Source of the DNA: Candidatus Kuenenbacteria bacterium
GTDB taxonomy: Bacteria > Patescibacteriota > Patescibacteriia > UBA2196 > GWA2-42-15
Assembly (NCBI GenBank): GCA_012798565.1
Contig: JAAZMX010000011.1
Coordinates: 1 to 33,893 of the forward strand
Length of the DNA: 33,893 bases
Reading direction: 5' to 3'
A program made the position numbers and the translations under genes. Below are positions 7,977 through 15,300 of this stretch, in pieces (position 1 is the first letter of the stretch; every line of letters starts with the position of its first letter). The notes under the pieces are model-generated. The model searched no databases and was not told where the DNA came from. It was given only the letters and a program-made list of their open reading frames with translations.

Positions 7977-9050
7977 ATGAATTTAATTATTTTTGCCGGC
8001 GGTGTCGGTACGCGCCTCTGGCCGCTTTCTCGGGCTAATTCGCCTAAACAATTTGACTCTATTTGGGCGGGTAAATCAACTCTCCGTTTGGCTATCGAGC
8101 GAATATCGGCTCATTTTTCTTGGTCTGATATTTTTGTCCAAACCGTTCCGAACTATTACAAGTTGGTTCACTCACAGGTGCCAGAGCTTTCCAATGAAAA
8201 TATCTTTCTTGAGCCGACTAGACGCAATGTTGGTCCGGCGGTTTGTCTGGCTATGGGCCGTCTGCGCCAGCTAGGCAAAACCGGTCCCGTGGCCATACTT
8301 TGGGCCGACCATCTGATGAAAGATGCGTCTGAATTTATCAAGAATTTGAAAATTGCCGAGCAATTAATTATCCAGAATCCTAATCGTTTTATCTTTTTTG
8401 CTGAAAAACCGCGGTTTGCCAATAATAATCTGGGCTGGATTCAGGTGGGTAAAAAAATAGGCTCTTTTCAAAGTACTGCTTACTTTAGTTTTTTGGGCTG
8501 GCGCTATAAGCCTGACTCGCAAGATTGTGAAAAAATGTTTCGCTCAGGTGATTATTTTTGGAATCCCGGTTATTTTATTTCCACTCCTGATTTTATCCTT
8601 TCAGAATATGCCAAACATAGTCCCGACATTTTGGCAGCCGTAGAAAAAACTTTGGTTGCCAAAAACAAACAGCAGGCTTTTGAGGCTTATGCCGAGGCAC
8701 CCAAAATTTCTTTTGATCAATGTCTGATTGAAAAAACAGATTTGCGCTCGGCCGTTATTTTAAAAACTAACATGGGCTGGAGCGATCCAGGCACGCTTTA
8801 TGCGCTTAAGGAGGCGCTTTCTGCTGGACCTCGCGCTAACGTGATTACCGGCCAGGTTTTTAACCTGGGGACAGAAGATTCCTTGGTTTATAACTTAGAA
8901 GCTAAAAAATTGGTCGCCACCGTTGGCCTTAACGGTTTTGTCGTTGTAAATACTAAGGATGCTCTTTTGGTTGTTCCCAAAGATCGTGTCAAAGATGTCA
9001 CTGAATTGGTCGAAGCCCTTGGCCGTGACGGTTACAAAAAGTATTTATAG
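7977..9050 (+). CDS. manC: Mannose-1-phosphate guanylyltransferase
   Basis: Makes GDP-mannose from mannose-1-phosphate and GTP, feeding surface polysaccharide or glycan synthesis. The N-terminal nucleotidyltransferase signature AGGVGTRLWPLSR (residues 7-19) and the following SPKQF are diagnostic; LEPTRRNVGPAV, WNPGYFIS, SFDQCLIEK and MGWSDPGTLYALKEAL are the further conserved segments of the family. 357 residues is the length of the single-domain GMP form, without the C-terminal isomerase domain of bifunctional enzymes. It follows gpmI after 8 bases, without a visible Shine-Dalgarno site. A 105-base gap without a terminator separates it from mltG. Confidence 0.95.
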   Translation: MNLIIFAGGVGTRLWPLSRANSPKQFDSIWAGKSTLRLAIERISAHFSWSDIFVQTVPNYYKLVHSQVPELSNENIFLEPTRRNVGPAVCLAMGRLRQLGKTGPVAILWADHLMKDASEFIKNLKIAEQLIIQNPNRFIFFAEKPRFANNNLGWIQVGKKIGSFQSTAYFSFLGWRYKPDSQDCEKMFRSGDYFWNPGYFISTPDFILSEYAKHSPDILAAVEKTLVAKNKQQAFEAYAEAPKISFDQCLIEKTDLRSAVILKTNMGWSDPGTLYALKEALSAGPRANVITGQVFNLGTEDSLVYNLEAKKLVATVGLNGFVVVNTKDALLVVPKDRVKDVTELVEALGRDGYKKYL

Positions 9051-9144
9051 TTTTCATAACCATTACCCGTAAATTAATTTGAATATTCGTAGTAAAAGTT
9101 GTAGCCTTACGAGAGTCCATGGCTTTTTGTCCCAGATATTTCAC

Positions 9145-9150
9145 TATAAT
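9145..9150 (+). promoter_or_regulatory. -10 box of mltG
   Basis: A consensus TATAAT ends five bases before the mltG ATG (9156), so the expected transcription start falls on or next to the start codon, as at pgk. No clear -35 hexamer is visible at 17 bp. The rest of the 9051-9144 gap contains nothing else I recognise. Confidence 0.55.
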
Positions 9151-9155
9151 TGTAG

Positions 9156-10178
9156 ATGAAAAAAATAATTTTTTATCTATTTGTTATCTTGGTTATTACC
9201 GGCTTTATTCTTAGCGCTTGGTTTATTTTTATCTTACTCAATCCAATTCGGCTGGAACAGTCAGCTAAGTTCACTATTACTGAAGGCACTGGTGTTAATG
9301 AAATCAGCGCCGCTCTAAAACAGCAAGGTATTATTAAGAGTTCTTTTGTTTTTGAAACCTATGCTTATCTCAAAGATATTGAGGGGCAATTCAAGGCTGG
9401 TGAATATTCTTTGCCCGCTGTTGTTAATATTAAAAGATTGGTTGATATTTTGACGGACAGCCAAGCGGCCAGTAATCTCATCCTTTTAGTCAAAGAAGGG
9501 GAGACCATCGCTGACATTGACCAATCATTATCAACCCAAGGGCAGTTTGCTTCTGGTGATTTTCAAAAATCACTCCAAAACTTAAATCAGGAATTTTTGG
9601 CTGAACGCTCTTTTTTGTCAGACAAACCAGCTAGTGCCAGTTTGGAAGGCTATCTTTTTCCGGACACTTATTATTTTTTCAGCTATTCTAGCACCGAGGA
9701 TATTGTCAGGAAAATGTTAGCCAATTTTGACCAGAAACTAGACGCGGAATTACGCTCAGAGATTAGCCGCCAGGGCAAAACTATTTTTGAGGTCATTACC
9801 GTAGCTTCGATTATTGAGCGTGAGGCCAAAATCAATCCTCAAAATCCAAGCGCGGATGCCAATATTATTTCCGGTATTTTTTGGAAAAGGTTGGCTGCCA
9901 ATATGCCTCTTCAGGCGGATTCCACTATTGGTTACGTAATTGGCAGGGAACCAACGGCCGCAGATTTAAAAATTGATTCACCCTACAATACCTACTTGTA
10001 CTTTGGCCTGCCACCCGGTCCGATTGGCAATCCAGGGCTGGCCGCTATCAAGGACGCTATTTATCCAGAAGAGTCTGACTATTTTTATTTTATCACCGAA
10101 CAAAATGACCAGGGCACCGTTCATTATGCGAAGACTTTTGAAGAACATCAGAGAAATATCGCTGAATACCTACGCTAA
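9156..10178 (+). CDS. mltG: Endolytic murein transglycosylase MltG (YceG-like)
   Basis: An inner-membrane lytic transglycosylase thought to cut nascent glycan strands and set peptidoglycan chain length. A single N-terminal transmembrane helix (about residues 5-30) is followed by an extracytoplasmic domain. The YceG pattern includes LEGYLFPDTYYF, VASIIEREAK with the catalytic Glu (E221), MPLQADSTIGYVIG and the highly conserved SPYNTYLYFGLPPGPIGNPG, then YFYFITEQNDQGTVHYAKTFEEH at the C-terminus. 340 residues, normal for the family. The next gene starts 3 bases after its stop. Confidence 0.96.
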   Translation: MKKIIFYLFVILVITGFILSAWFIFILLNPIRLEQSAKFTITEGTGVNEISAALKQQGIIKSSFVFETYAYLKDIEGQFKAGEYSLPAVVNIKRLVDILTDSQAASNLILLVKEGETIADIDQSLSTQGQFASGDFQKSLQNLNQEFLAERSFLSDKPASASLEGYLFPDTYYFFSYSSTEDIVRKMLANFDQKLDAELRSEISRQGKTIFEVITVASIIEREAKINPQNPSADANIISGIFWKRLAANMPLQADSTIGYVIGREPTAADLKIDSPYNTYLYFGLPPGPIGNPGLAAIKDAIYPEESDYFYFITEQNDQGTVHYAKTFEEHQRNIAEYLR

Positions 10179-10181
10179 TTT

Positions 10182-11012
10182 ATGGCTGATAAAAAAATAA
10201 AAATTGCTTGGTTCGGTCGCCACTTTGGCGAGGAGCCGCCGCTAATTGGTAGTCGCGAAGAGGGAGCCGGCGGTATTTTTTTTGCCGGTTGCAATCTCCG
10301 CTGTGTTTTTTGTCAGAATTATCAGATTTCCCAGCAGAGTCTCGGCCGCTATTATTCTATTTCTGAATTGGCAGACATTATGCTGCGTCTTGAGGCTGAG
10401 GGCGCTGTCAATATCGATCTAGTCACGCCCACTATCTGGGCCGAGCCAATCATTGCCGCTATTCCTTTGGCCCGGCGTCAGGGCTTGAAAATTCCCATTG
10501 TTTGGAATTCTAATGCCTATGAAACTGTTGATTTAATAAAAAGCCTTCGGGGGCTAGTAGACATTTTTTTACCTGATTTCAAATACAGTGACGATCGGCT
10601 GGCTTATAAATATTCACAAGTCAAAAATTATTCTACCACGGCCGCTTATGCTATCGCAGCCATGCTGGAAAATGTCGGCCATCCCCGCTTTGACCGTTTT
10701 GGTCTTATGAGCGCCGGCTTGGTTGTGCGCCATCTGGTTTTGCCCGGGAATCTGGAGAATAGCTTTGGCGTTTTGGATTCGATTGCCCAAATTGATCAGC
10801 GTATTTTTGTCAGCCTGATGGCCCAATATTATCCTTTACGCCACGCTTTTAGTTATCCCGAACTCAATCGTCGCCTGTCAAAAAAAGAATTTGATACTGT
10901 CCAAAATTATCAGCTCCAACTTGGTTTGGAAAATGGTTGGTACCAAGAATTGACTAGCGCCAAAATGCTTATTCCCGACTTTACCAAACCAGAACCTTTT
11001 GGCATGATTTGA
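10182..11012 (+). CDS. Radical SAM protein, PflX/PflA-like (COG1313)
   Basis: A 276-residue radical SAM protein. The cluster-binding motif C37-x3-C41-x2-C44 (CNLRCVFCQNYQIS) is preceded by EEGAGGIFFAGC, the form found in PflX-type relatives of pyruvate-formate-lyase activating enzyme. Other segments (VTPTIWAEPI, IVWNSNAYET, VDIFLPDFKYSDD, LVVRHLVLPG, VSLMAQYYP) agree with that family. The true substrate of PflX-like proteins is not established, and no glycyl radical enzyme is nearby. It lies 3 bases after mltG, so it is cotranscribed. Its TGA stop (11010-11012) is contained in the -35 box of the rplJ promoter. Confidence 0.9.
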   Translation: MADKKIKIAWFGRHFGEEPPLIGSREEGAGGIFFAGCNLRCVFCQNYQISQQSLGRYYSISELADIMLRLEAEGAVNIDLVTPTIWAEPIIAAIPLARRQGLKIPIVWNSNAYETVDLIKSLRGLVDIFLPDFKYSDDRLAYKYSQVKNYSTTAAYAIAAMLENVGHPRFDRFGLMSAGLVVRHLVLPGNLENSFGVLDSIAQIDQRIFVSLMAQYYPLRHAFSYPELNRRLSKKEFDTVQNYQLQLGLENGWYQELTSAKMLIPDFTKPEPFGMI

Positions 11013-11037
11013 CAAATTATTTATCATTTGCTATGAT
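11009..11037 (+). promoter_or_regulatory. Promoter of the rplJ-rplL operon
   Basis: Consensus sigma70-type promoter: TTGACA (11009-11014), 17-bp spacer, TATGAT (11032-11037), with an extended -10 TG. It overlaps the stop codon of the upstream gene and precedes the L10 leader. Confidence 0.88.
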
Positions 11038-11043
11038 TTATTC

Positions 11044-11155
11044 AATTAAACATTACCACAGACAGTAGGCATATATAAGCCCTACCGAGGTAAAATATTA
11101 GCTAAATTCAGCACTTTGGCTTTTAATTTATTCTGTGGTTTGTCCACAGTTTTTT
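11044..11155 (+). ncRNA. L10 ribosomal-protein leader
   Basis: The untranslated region before rplJ has the features of L10 leaders: a helix GTAGGC...GCCCTAC (11065-11086) immediately joined to CCTACCGAGGT, the conserved L10(L12)4-binding segment. This RNA normally lets excess L10 repress its own operon. Here the upstream CCACAG (11056-11061) can pair with CTGTGG (11133-11138), which otherwise forms the terminator stem downstream, so the leader can switch between two folds. Assignment rests on the motif, position and architecture; no covariance search was run. Confidence 0.82.
11133..11155 (+). terminator. Attenuator hairpin of the L10 leader
   Basis: CTGTGG (11133-11138) and CCACAG (11144-11149) form a perfect 6-bp stem followed by six T residues, 35 bases before the rplJ start. 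Because its left arm can alternatively pair with 11056-11061, it reads as a regulated terminator. Confidence 0.75.
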
Positions 11156-11189
11156 ATTTTTATATCTTTTATTTTTAATATTAAAAAAT

Positions 11190-11711
11190 ATGCCCAAAAC
11201 AAGGAAACAAAAAGAAGCTGTCTTGCAAAATTTAATTGCCAGCCTCAAGAATGCCAAGGGCGTGGCATTGACAGTTTTTTCCGGTTTGAAAGTTACGACC
11301 GATCGTCCCTTTCGTCATGAGTTATATCATGAGGGCATAGAATATTCCGTTGTTAAAAAGACTTTATTGCGCAAGGCTTTTCAAGAATTGAATTATCCTT
11401 CCGATGCCGTCGATAAAATTCAGGGCAATATTTCTATCGCCACCTCCAGCCAAGACGAAGTTGCTCCAGCCAAGGCCATGGATAATTTTATGAGAAATAA
11501 CCAGACCATGGGTTTTATTGGGGGCATTCTGGAAAATCAGTGGATTGACTCAAATCGAATTAAGGCTTTGGCTCAGTTGCCCGGCCGCGATGAGTTAATC
11601 GCTAAAACAGTGGGTACAATTAAAGCTCCGCTTTCCGGCTTTGTTAATGTTTTGGCTGGTAACTTGAGAGGCTTGGTCAATGTCCTAAAAGCCGTCCAAG
11701 AAAAAAAATAA
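11190..11711 (+). CDS. rplJ: Large-subunit ribosomal protein L10
   Basis: Stalk base of the 50S subunit that anchors L7/L12 dimers. 173 residues. The N-terminal RNA-binding domain is recognisable from MPKTRKQKEAVLQNLIASLKNAKGVALTVFSGL, YSVVKKTLLRKAF, and GFIGGILENQWID; the C-terminal helix that binds L12 (VNVLAGNLRGLVNVLKAVQEKK) is present. No Shine-Dalgarno site precedes the ATG, only an A/T-rich stretch. Transcribed from 11009-11037 through the L10 leader and followed after 93 bases by rplL. Confidence 0.96.
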   Translation: MPKTRKQKEAVLQNLIASLKNAKGVALTVFSGLKVTTDRPFRHELYHEGIEYSVVKKTLLRKAFQELNYPSDAVDKIQGNISIATSSQDEVAPAKAMDNFMRNNQTMGFIGGILENQWIDSNRIKALAQLPGRDELIAKTVGTIKAPLSGFVNVLAGNLRGLVNVLKAVQEKK

Positions 11712-11788
11712 TTACCATGATGGTAAATTGGAAACTAAAAATAATTTTTATAATTAAGTACGCAAGCGGGTATTAACTCCGATTGCGT
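11712..11788 (+). other. Two hairpins in the rplJ-rplL spacer
   Basis: Immediately after the rplJ stop, TTACCAT-G-ATGGTAA (11712-11726) forms a 7-bp stem with almost no loop. A second hairpin pairs ACGCAA (11760-11765) with TTGCGT (11783-11788), continuing into CGG/CCG across one mismatch. Neither is followed by a T-tract. They may affect RNA processing or the rplL:rplJ ratio; function is not shown. Confidence 0.5.
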
Positions 11789-11804
11789 TAAAGAAAGGCA
11801 TTGT

Positions 11805-12215
11805 ATGTCTGAGGAACAAAAAACCGCTGTTGAGGTACCGGAGAAATTTAAATCAATAGTGGAAACCATTGAAAAGTTGTCTGTTTTGGATTTATCCGAG
11901 CTCGTAAAAATCCTAGAAGACAAATTCGGCGTTTCGGCTGCCGCTCCGGTTATGGTGGGAGCTATGCCGGCCGCTGGCGGTGCTGCCGCTCCTGCTGAAG
12001 AAAAGAGTGAATTTGACGTAGAGCTGACCACCACCGGTGATAATAAGATCGGCGTGATCAAGGTTTTGCGCGAGGTCACTGGCAAGGGCTTAAAAGAAGC
12101 CAAAGATATGACCGAGGCTGGCCCAGTCGTTGTCAAGTCTGGTGCTAAGAAAGAAGAAGCCGAGGAGATCAAGAAGAAATTAGAAGAAGCCGGTGCTACC
12201 GTTACCTTAAAATAG
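11805..12215 (+). CDS. rplL: Large-subunit ribosomal protein L7/L12
   Basis: Multicopy stalk protein that recruits translational GTPases. The N-terminal dimerisation domain ([29 protein letters not shown]), an Ala/Gly/Pro-rich hinge ([20 protein letters not shown]) and the conserved C-terminal domain ([38 protein letters not shown], then [14 protein letters not shown]) are all present. 136 residues, slightly long because of extra N-terminal residues. AGAAAGG upstream could serve as a ribosome-binding site. A strong terminator follows. Confidence 0.97.
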   Translation: MSEEQKTAVEVPEKFKSIVETIEKLSVLDLSELVKILEDKFGVSAAAPVMVGAMPAAGGAAAPAEEKSEFDVELTTTGDNKIGVIKVLREVTGKGLKEAKDMTEAGPVVVKSGAKKEEAEEIKKKLEEAGATVTLK

Positions 12216-12225
12216 TCTTTATTTC

Positions 12226-12262
12226 AAAGGCCGTCCCAATGAATGTTGGGGCGGCTTTTATT
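12226..12262 (+). terminator. Rho-independent terminator of the rplJ-rplL operon
   Basis: A 14-bp stem (12226-12239 with 12246-12259, two G-T pairs, 6-nt loop) ending in TTTTATT, 10 bases after the rplL stop. Confidence 0.92.
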
Positions 12263-12332
12263 ATAGATTTGGTAAAATAGCCATTTCAATCAATCTTTGT
12301 ATTGTGTCGTTGTTTTGTTTTTATTTTAATTA

Positions 12333-12341
12333 TGGTAAAAT
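12333..12341 (+). promoter_or_regulatory. Extended -10 before the 755-residue repeat-protein gene
   Basis: TGG-TAAAAT (12333-12341) is an extended -10 box 44 bases before the ATG. A TATAAT at 12346-12351 is an alternative. No convincing -35 is at the right distance. Confidence 0.4.
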
Positions 12342-12385
12342 AAATTATAATTTGCTGATTAATTTAAAAATTAAAATACAATATT

Positions 12386-14653
12386 ATGAAGAAAATAATC
12401 TTTGGTTGTCTAATTTTAGCACTGGGAATCGGCTTGGTAGGGCCAATTTTACCAGTGCGAGCAGTGGCGACAACCATAAAATTAACTAATACCGCCCTGG
12501 ATACGGTCAAAGTGGAAATAACTGGCAAGGAAAATAGCGCGGTAAAATTATCTTTTTTGCCGACCGGAGCATCAGCCTTGAGCACAATTACTCTTGGCTC
12601 CACTAACGCCAGCGGTTCATTTGTTAATTCTATCAGCAGTGGTGGTTATGGTATTCCAGCCACTTCACCAGTTTACGCGACAATTGACGGAGTGCAATCA
12701 AACACCATACTTTGGCCAGCTTATACCAGCTCTCTTGCCCTTAGCAAAACCAGCGTACAGATAGCGGTGGGCCAAAATTCTAAAATAACCGCCACTCATA
12801 CTTTGATTTTGGCGGCCAATAGTTTGCCTGCGAGCATCGGCACGGCTCTGAGCGGTAGCCAGCTAACGGTGACTGGATTAGCAGCAGGCACGGGTACTTT
12901 GGTTTTGTGTGGTTCTAATGTCGGTTGCGCATCGGTAGCGGTAACAGTAGGGAGCAGCGAGGGTCAAAATGAAATAACTTTGAGTGAAAATAGTTTGACA
13001 CTGGACTATCGGCAATCGGCTATGGTGAATATTTTCGGTGGCGGTAATAATGGGTATATGATTAAATCCAATACCAACCAAACGGCGGTGAACGCGACTA
13101 TCAGCGGTTTGAGTAACGAAATTTCTTTATATGCTAATAATGCTGGTACGGCCAATATTCAGGTGTGTTCCATATCTTCGGAATCAAATTGCACCAATCT
13201 TTACGTGACGGCTTTGGCGGCGAGTGAAAACAGTTTGTCTTTCAGTTACAATGATTTTTCCTTGGCGCCAAGCGTCTCTCGAACAACAATTGTTTCCGGC
13301 GGGCCGGATAATAATTATTATATTTCTTCCAATAGTAATTCCGGAGTGGCCACAGCCAGTCTTTACGGCACCACAGTGACGGTAACCGGCGGCAGCATCA
13401 CTGGCTCCACAGTGATTATGGTTTGTTCGGCTTCCAAGAGCTCCATTTGTAGTAATTTACGAGTGAGCAATAATGCTGACGTGATGACGCCTTCAGTCAG
13501 TGTTTTAGCTTTTAGTCAAAACGTGGTTTCGGTGGCCAAGAAAGACACCACAAACGTGACGGTGTCCGGAGGTAATGGCACCGGTTACACAGTGTCTTCC
13601 AATTCCAATTCTAGTGTGGCCACGGCCAGTATTAGTGGCAGTGGTAATATCATCTCTCTTTACGGTAGCGAGGAAGGCACGACGATCGTGGAGGTCTGCT
13701 CGGTGGAGACAGCGCGCGTCTGCGCCAGTGTTTATGTGATTGTGGGTCCGGAGTTGGCAGAAATCAGCTTTAGTAAGACTCCGGTGACAGTCGTGAGCGG
13801 TCAAAGCGTGATTATCAATATTACCGGTGGAACCAACAATAATGTTATTTATTCCATCAGTGATTACGGCGTAGTAGCGGCCAGTTTATCTAATAATGGG
13901 CACACCTTGGTGGTGTCTGGCGGGTCTAAAAATGGTTCAGCGGTAGTAAAGATCTGTGACGCTGCAGACAGTACCAAAAACTGTTCCGATTTGTCAGTGA
14001 TCAATAGTGGCGCGTCAAATACGACGACAACGTCAACGGTGGAAACGACTAACGCGACAGCTCAAACACAGCAAATCACTGAGGAGGCCAAGGTGATTTA
14101 TGGTGGTGATCTAAAAGCCATTTTGGTTTTAAACGGTTTGGCTCGTAATACTGAAAAAGAAGCTAATACCTTGACTAAATATCTTAATAATTTAAAAAAC
14201 GATCAGAAAAATTTGACAGCGGAACAAATAAACCTTTTAAATTATTTTATTACTTATGGCACTAGCCTGACAAAGAAATTGGGAGAAGGGGAGAGGGCTG
14301 GAGTTTTGGGTTCCTATAAAAAGGCTTTTGGCAAATTGCCGACCACTGAAGCGGAATGGTCTGATGTGATCAAAATTGCCAATGGCCGTTGGCCAGCGGA
14401 AACCAGCCAGAAGGCTTTGGACAGCGCGAAAGTGGAATTTCGCAAGGTTTACTTGCGCGAGCCAGATATGAATGATACCCATGACAACGCGGCGGTTTCA
14501 GTGATCGCTTATGGCTTGAGGCCGGCGGCGAGAAAGATTGAGGCGGAAAAAGCCGCTATTAAAATTTTTAAGCATATCTATGGTCATGATCCAGTCTCTT
14601 CTTTGGCCTGGGATATTGTTAGGGCAATAGCTTACTCCGGAGCTAAACGGTAA
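12386..14653 (+). CDS. Secreted Ig-like repeat surface protein with paired cysteines
   Basis: A 755-residue exported protein. Residues 1-26 are a signal peptide (MKKIIFGCLILALGIGLVGPILPVRA). About residues 110-545 contain five Ser/Asn/Thr/Val-rich beta repeats of roughly 86-90 residues, each ending in a strand with two nearby cysteines: LVLCGSNVGC, IQVCSISSESNC, IMVCSASKSSIC, VEVCSVETARVC, VKICDAADSTKNC (first Cys near 174, 260, 346, 436 and 523). The pairing suggests one disulfide per Ig-like domain. After a Thr-rich linker (about 548-570), residues 575-755 change to a charged, helical domain (AKVIYGGDLKAILVLNGLARNTEKEAN onward) without a repeat. It resembles bacterial cell-surface or S-layer-like adhesins, but I cannot name a family. 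No sortase or membrane anchor is visible. Confidence 0.85.
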   Translation: MKKIIFGCLILALGIGLVGPILPVRAVATTIKLTNTALDTVKVEITGKENSAVKLSFLPTGASALSTITLGSTNASGSFVNSISSGGYGIPATSPVYATIDGVQSNTILWPAYTSSLALSKTSVQIAVGQNSKITATHTLILAANSLPASIGTALSGSQLTVTGLAAGTGTLVLCGSNVGCASVAVTVGSSEGQNEITLSENSLTLDYRQSAMVNIFGGGNNGYMIKSNTNQTAVNATISGLSNEISLYANNAGTANIQVCSISSESNCTNLYVTALAASENSLSFSYNDFSLAPSVSRTTIVSGGPDNNYYISSNSNSGVATASLYGTTVTVTGGSITGSTVIMVCSASKSSICSNLRVSNNADVMTPSVSVLAFSQNVVSVAKKDTTNVTVSGGNGTGYTVSSNSNSSVATASISGSGNIISLYGSEEGTTIVEVCSVETARVCASVYVIVGPELAEISFSKTPVTVVSGQSVIINITGGTNNNVIYSISDYGVVAASLSNNGHTLVVSGGSKNGSAVVKICDAADSTKNCSDLSVINSGASNTTTTSTVETTNATAQTQQITEEAKVIYGGDLKAILVLNGLARNTEKEANTLTKYLNNLKNDQKNLTAEQINLLNYFITYGTSLTKKLGEGERAGVLGSYKKAFGKLPTTEAEWSDVIKIANGRWPAETSQKALDSAKVEFRKVYLREPDMNDTHDNAAVSVIAYGLRPAARKIEAEKAAIKIFKHIYGHDPVSSLAWDIVRAIAYSGAKR

Positions 14654-14662
14654 AATTGGCTT

Positions 14663-14698
14663 TTAAAACCCCGTTCTTGGTTAAGGGCGGGGTTTAAA
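14663..14698 (+). terminator. Possible terminator hairpin after the repeat-protein gene
   Basis: AAACCCCG (14666-14673) pairs with CGGGGTTT (14688-14695), 12 bases after the stop. No T-tract follows on the + strand, so termination is plausible but weak. The stretch to 14815 is otherwise featureless apart from a TTGACT at about 14754 that lacks a good -10. Confidence 0.45.
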
Positions 14699-14857
14699 CT
14701 TGATAAAATTAAAAGAAAATGATATTCTTCAGGTGTGAATTAAACAAGTCGTTTTGACTTATTTTTGTGTTATTTTGGTCGATTTAAGGCAGATTGGCTC
14801 ACCTGCTACAGCTTTGGCGACTTAGCTCAGCTGGTAGACCTGCCCGCCACAGCCTGA

Positions 14858-14930
14858 GCCGTCTTAGCTCAGCTGGTAGAGCAACGGTTTTGTAAACCGT
14901 AGGTCCTCGGTTCGAACCCGAGAGACGGCT
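14858..14930 (+). tRNA. tRNA-Thr (anticodon TGT)
   Basis: Complete 73-nt cloverleaf: acceptor GCCGTCT/AGACGGC, D-arm TAGCTCAGCTGGTAGAGC, anticodon stem ACGGT/ACCGT with loop TTTGTAA (anticodon TGT), T-arm CTCGG-TTCGAAC-CCGAG with its standard loop, discriminator T. CCA is not encoded. Confidence 0.95.
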
Positions 14931-14960
14931 GAGGCGATGGTAGGCGGGGCAACGCTTTTG

Positions 14961-14990
14961 TCTCCCAGAGGGAGATGTCCCTTAGGGACA
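14961..14990 (+). repeat. Two tandem 15-nt hairpins in the anticodon loop of the broken tRNA-Thr copy
   Basis: TCTCCC-AGA-GGGAGA (14961-14975) and TGTCCC-TTA-GGGACA (14976-14990) are perfect 6-3-6 hairpins placed end to end. Removing exactly these 30 bases restores TTTTG|TAAACCGTAGG, the normal tRNA-Thr anticodon-loop sequence. Confidence 0.85.
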
Positions 14991-15121
14991 TAAACCGTAG
15001 GTCCTCGGTTCGCCCAGTCATTCGGCCGGGTTCAAACCCGAGAGTCGGCTCCATTAAATCATTAAATCAAGAAAACAAAAAATTAATAAAATAATTATTT
15101 GATTATTAACTTAGCAATAAT

Positions 15122-15286
15122 ATGGCGACAAAGTATAAAGAAAAATTGATTAAGTTTGAATGCAGCGTTTGCAAGCGAATCAATTATTTTTCCCAAAAGA
15201 ACAAAAAAATAAACAAAGAGCGCTTGGAGTTGAGCAAATATTGCAAGTGGTGCAAGAAGCACACTCCACATAAAGAAACAAAATAA
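15122..15286 (+). CDS. rpmG: Large-subunit ribosomal protein L33
   Basis: A 54-residue protein starting [19 protein letters not shown] and ending HTPHKETK. It has the four cysteines of a zinc-ribbon (C+) L33: C-x2-C in ECSVC and C-x2-C in YCKWC. The family pattern of a short basic protein with N-Y-x-S-x-K-N and [14 protein letters not shown] is clear. It lies 15 bases before the next CDS and between tRNA-Thr and tRNA-Trp, as in the common bacterial arrangement that normally continues to secE-nusG. Confidence 0.93.
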   Translation: MATKYKEKLIKFECSVCKRINYFSQKNKKINKERLELSKYCKWCKKHTPHKETK

Positions 15287-15300
15287 AATAATTTTGACTT

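Larger units (their letters stand above)
14816..15053 (+). pseudogene. Fragmented second tRNA-Thr copy, interrupted by palindromes and an intact tRNA-Thr
   Basis: Pieces of a second tRNA-Thr surround the intact one. The 5' acceptor/D-arm piece is 14816-14838. The anticodon-arm piece resumes at 14949 and continues through 15000. The T-arm and 3' acceptor end in AGTCGGCTCCA at 15043-15053, with an encoded CCA, unlike the intact gene. Three insertions separate these pieces: 14839-14948 in the D region (contains the intact tRNA), 14961-14990 in the anticodon loop, and about 21 bases near 15007-15028 in the T arm. The acceptor ends match except one mismatch (GGCGACT against AGTCGGC), and the anticodon stem also has one. 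Probably non-functional, though precise RNA removal of the inserts would rebuild most of a tRNA. Confidence 0.7.

Noticed and set aside
10182-11012. UGA recoded as glycine (as in Gracilibacteria/SR1)
   Set aside because: The PflX-like gene ends normally at TGA and the tRNA-Trp anticodon is CCA; large core genes contain no in-frame TGA.
14939-15053. Group I or archaeal-type intron in tRNA-Thr
   Set aside because: The inserts are about 20-30 nt hairpins, far too short for a group I intron, and show no bulge-helix-bulge arrangement; only the 30-nt hairpin pair could be excised cleanly on paper.
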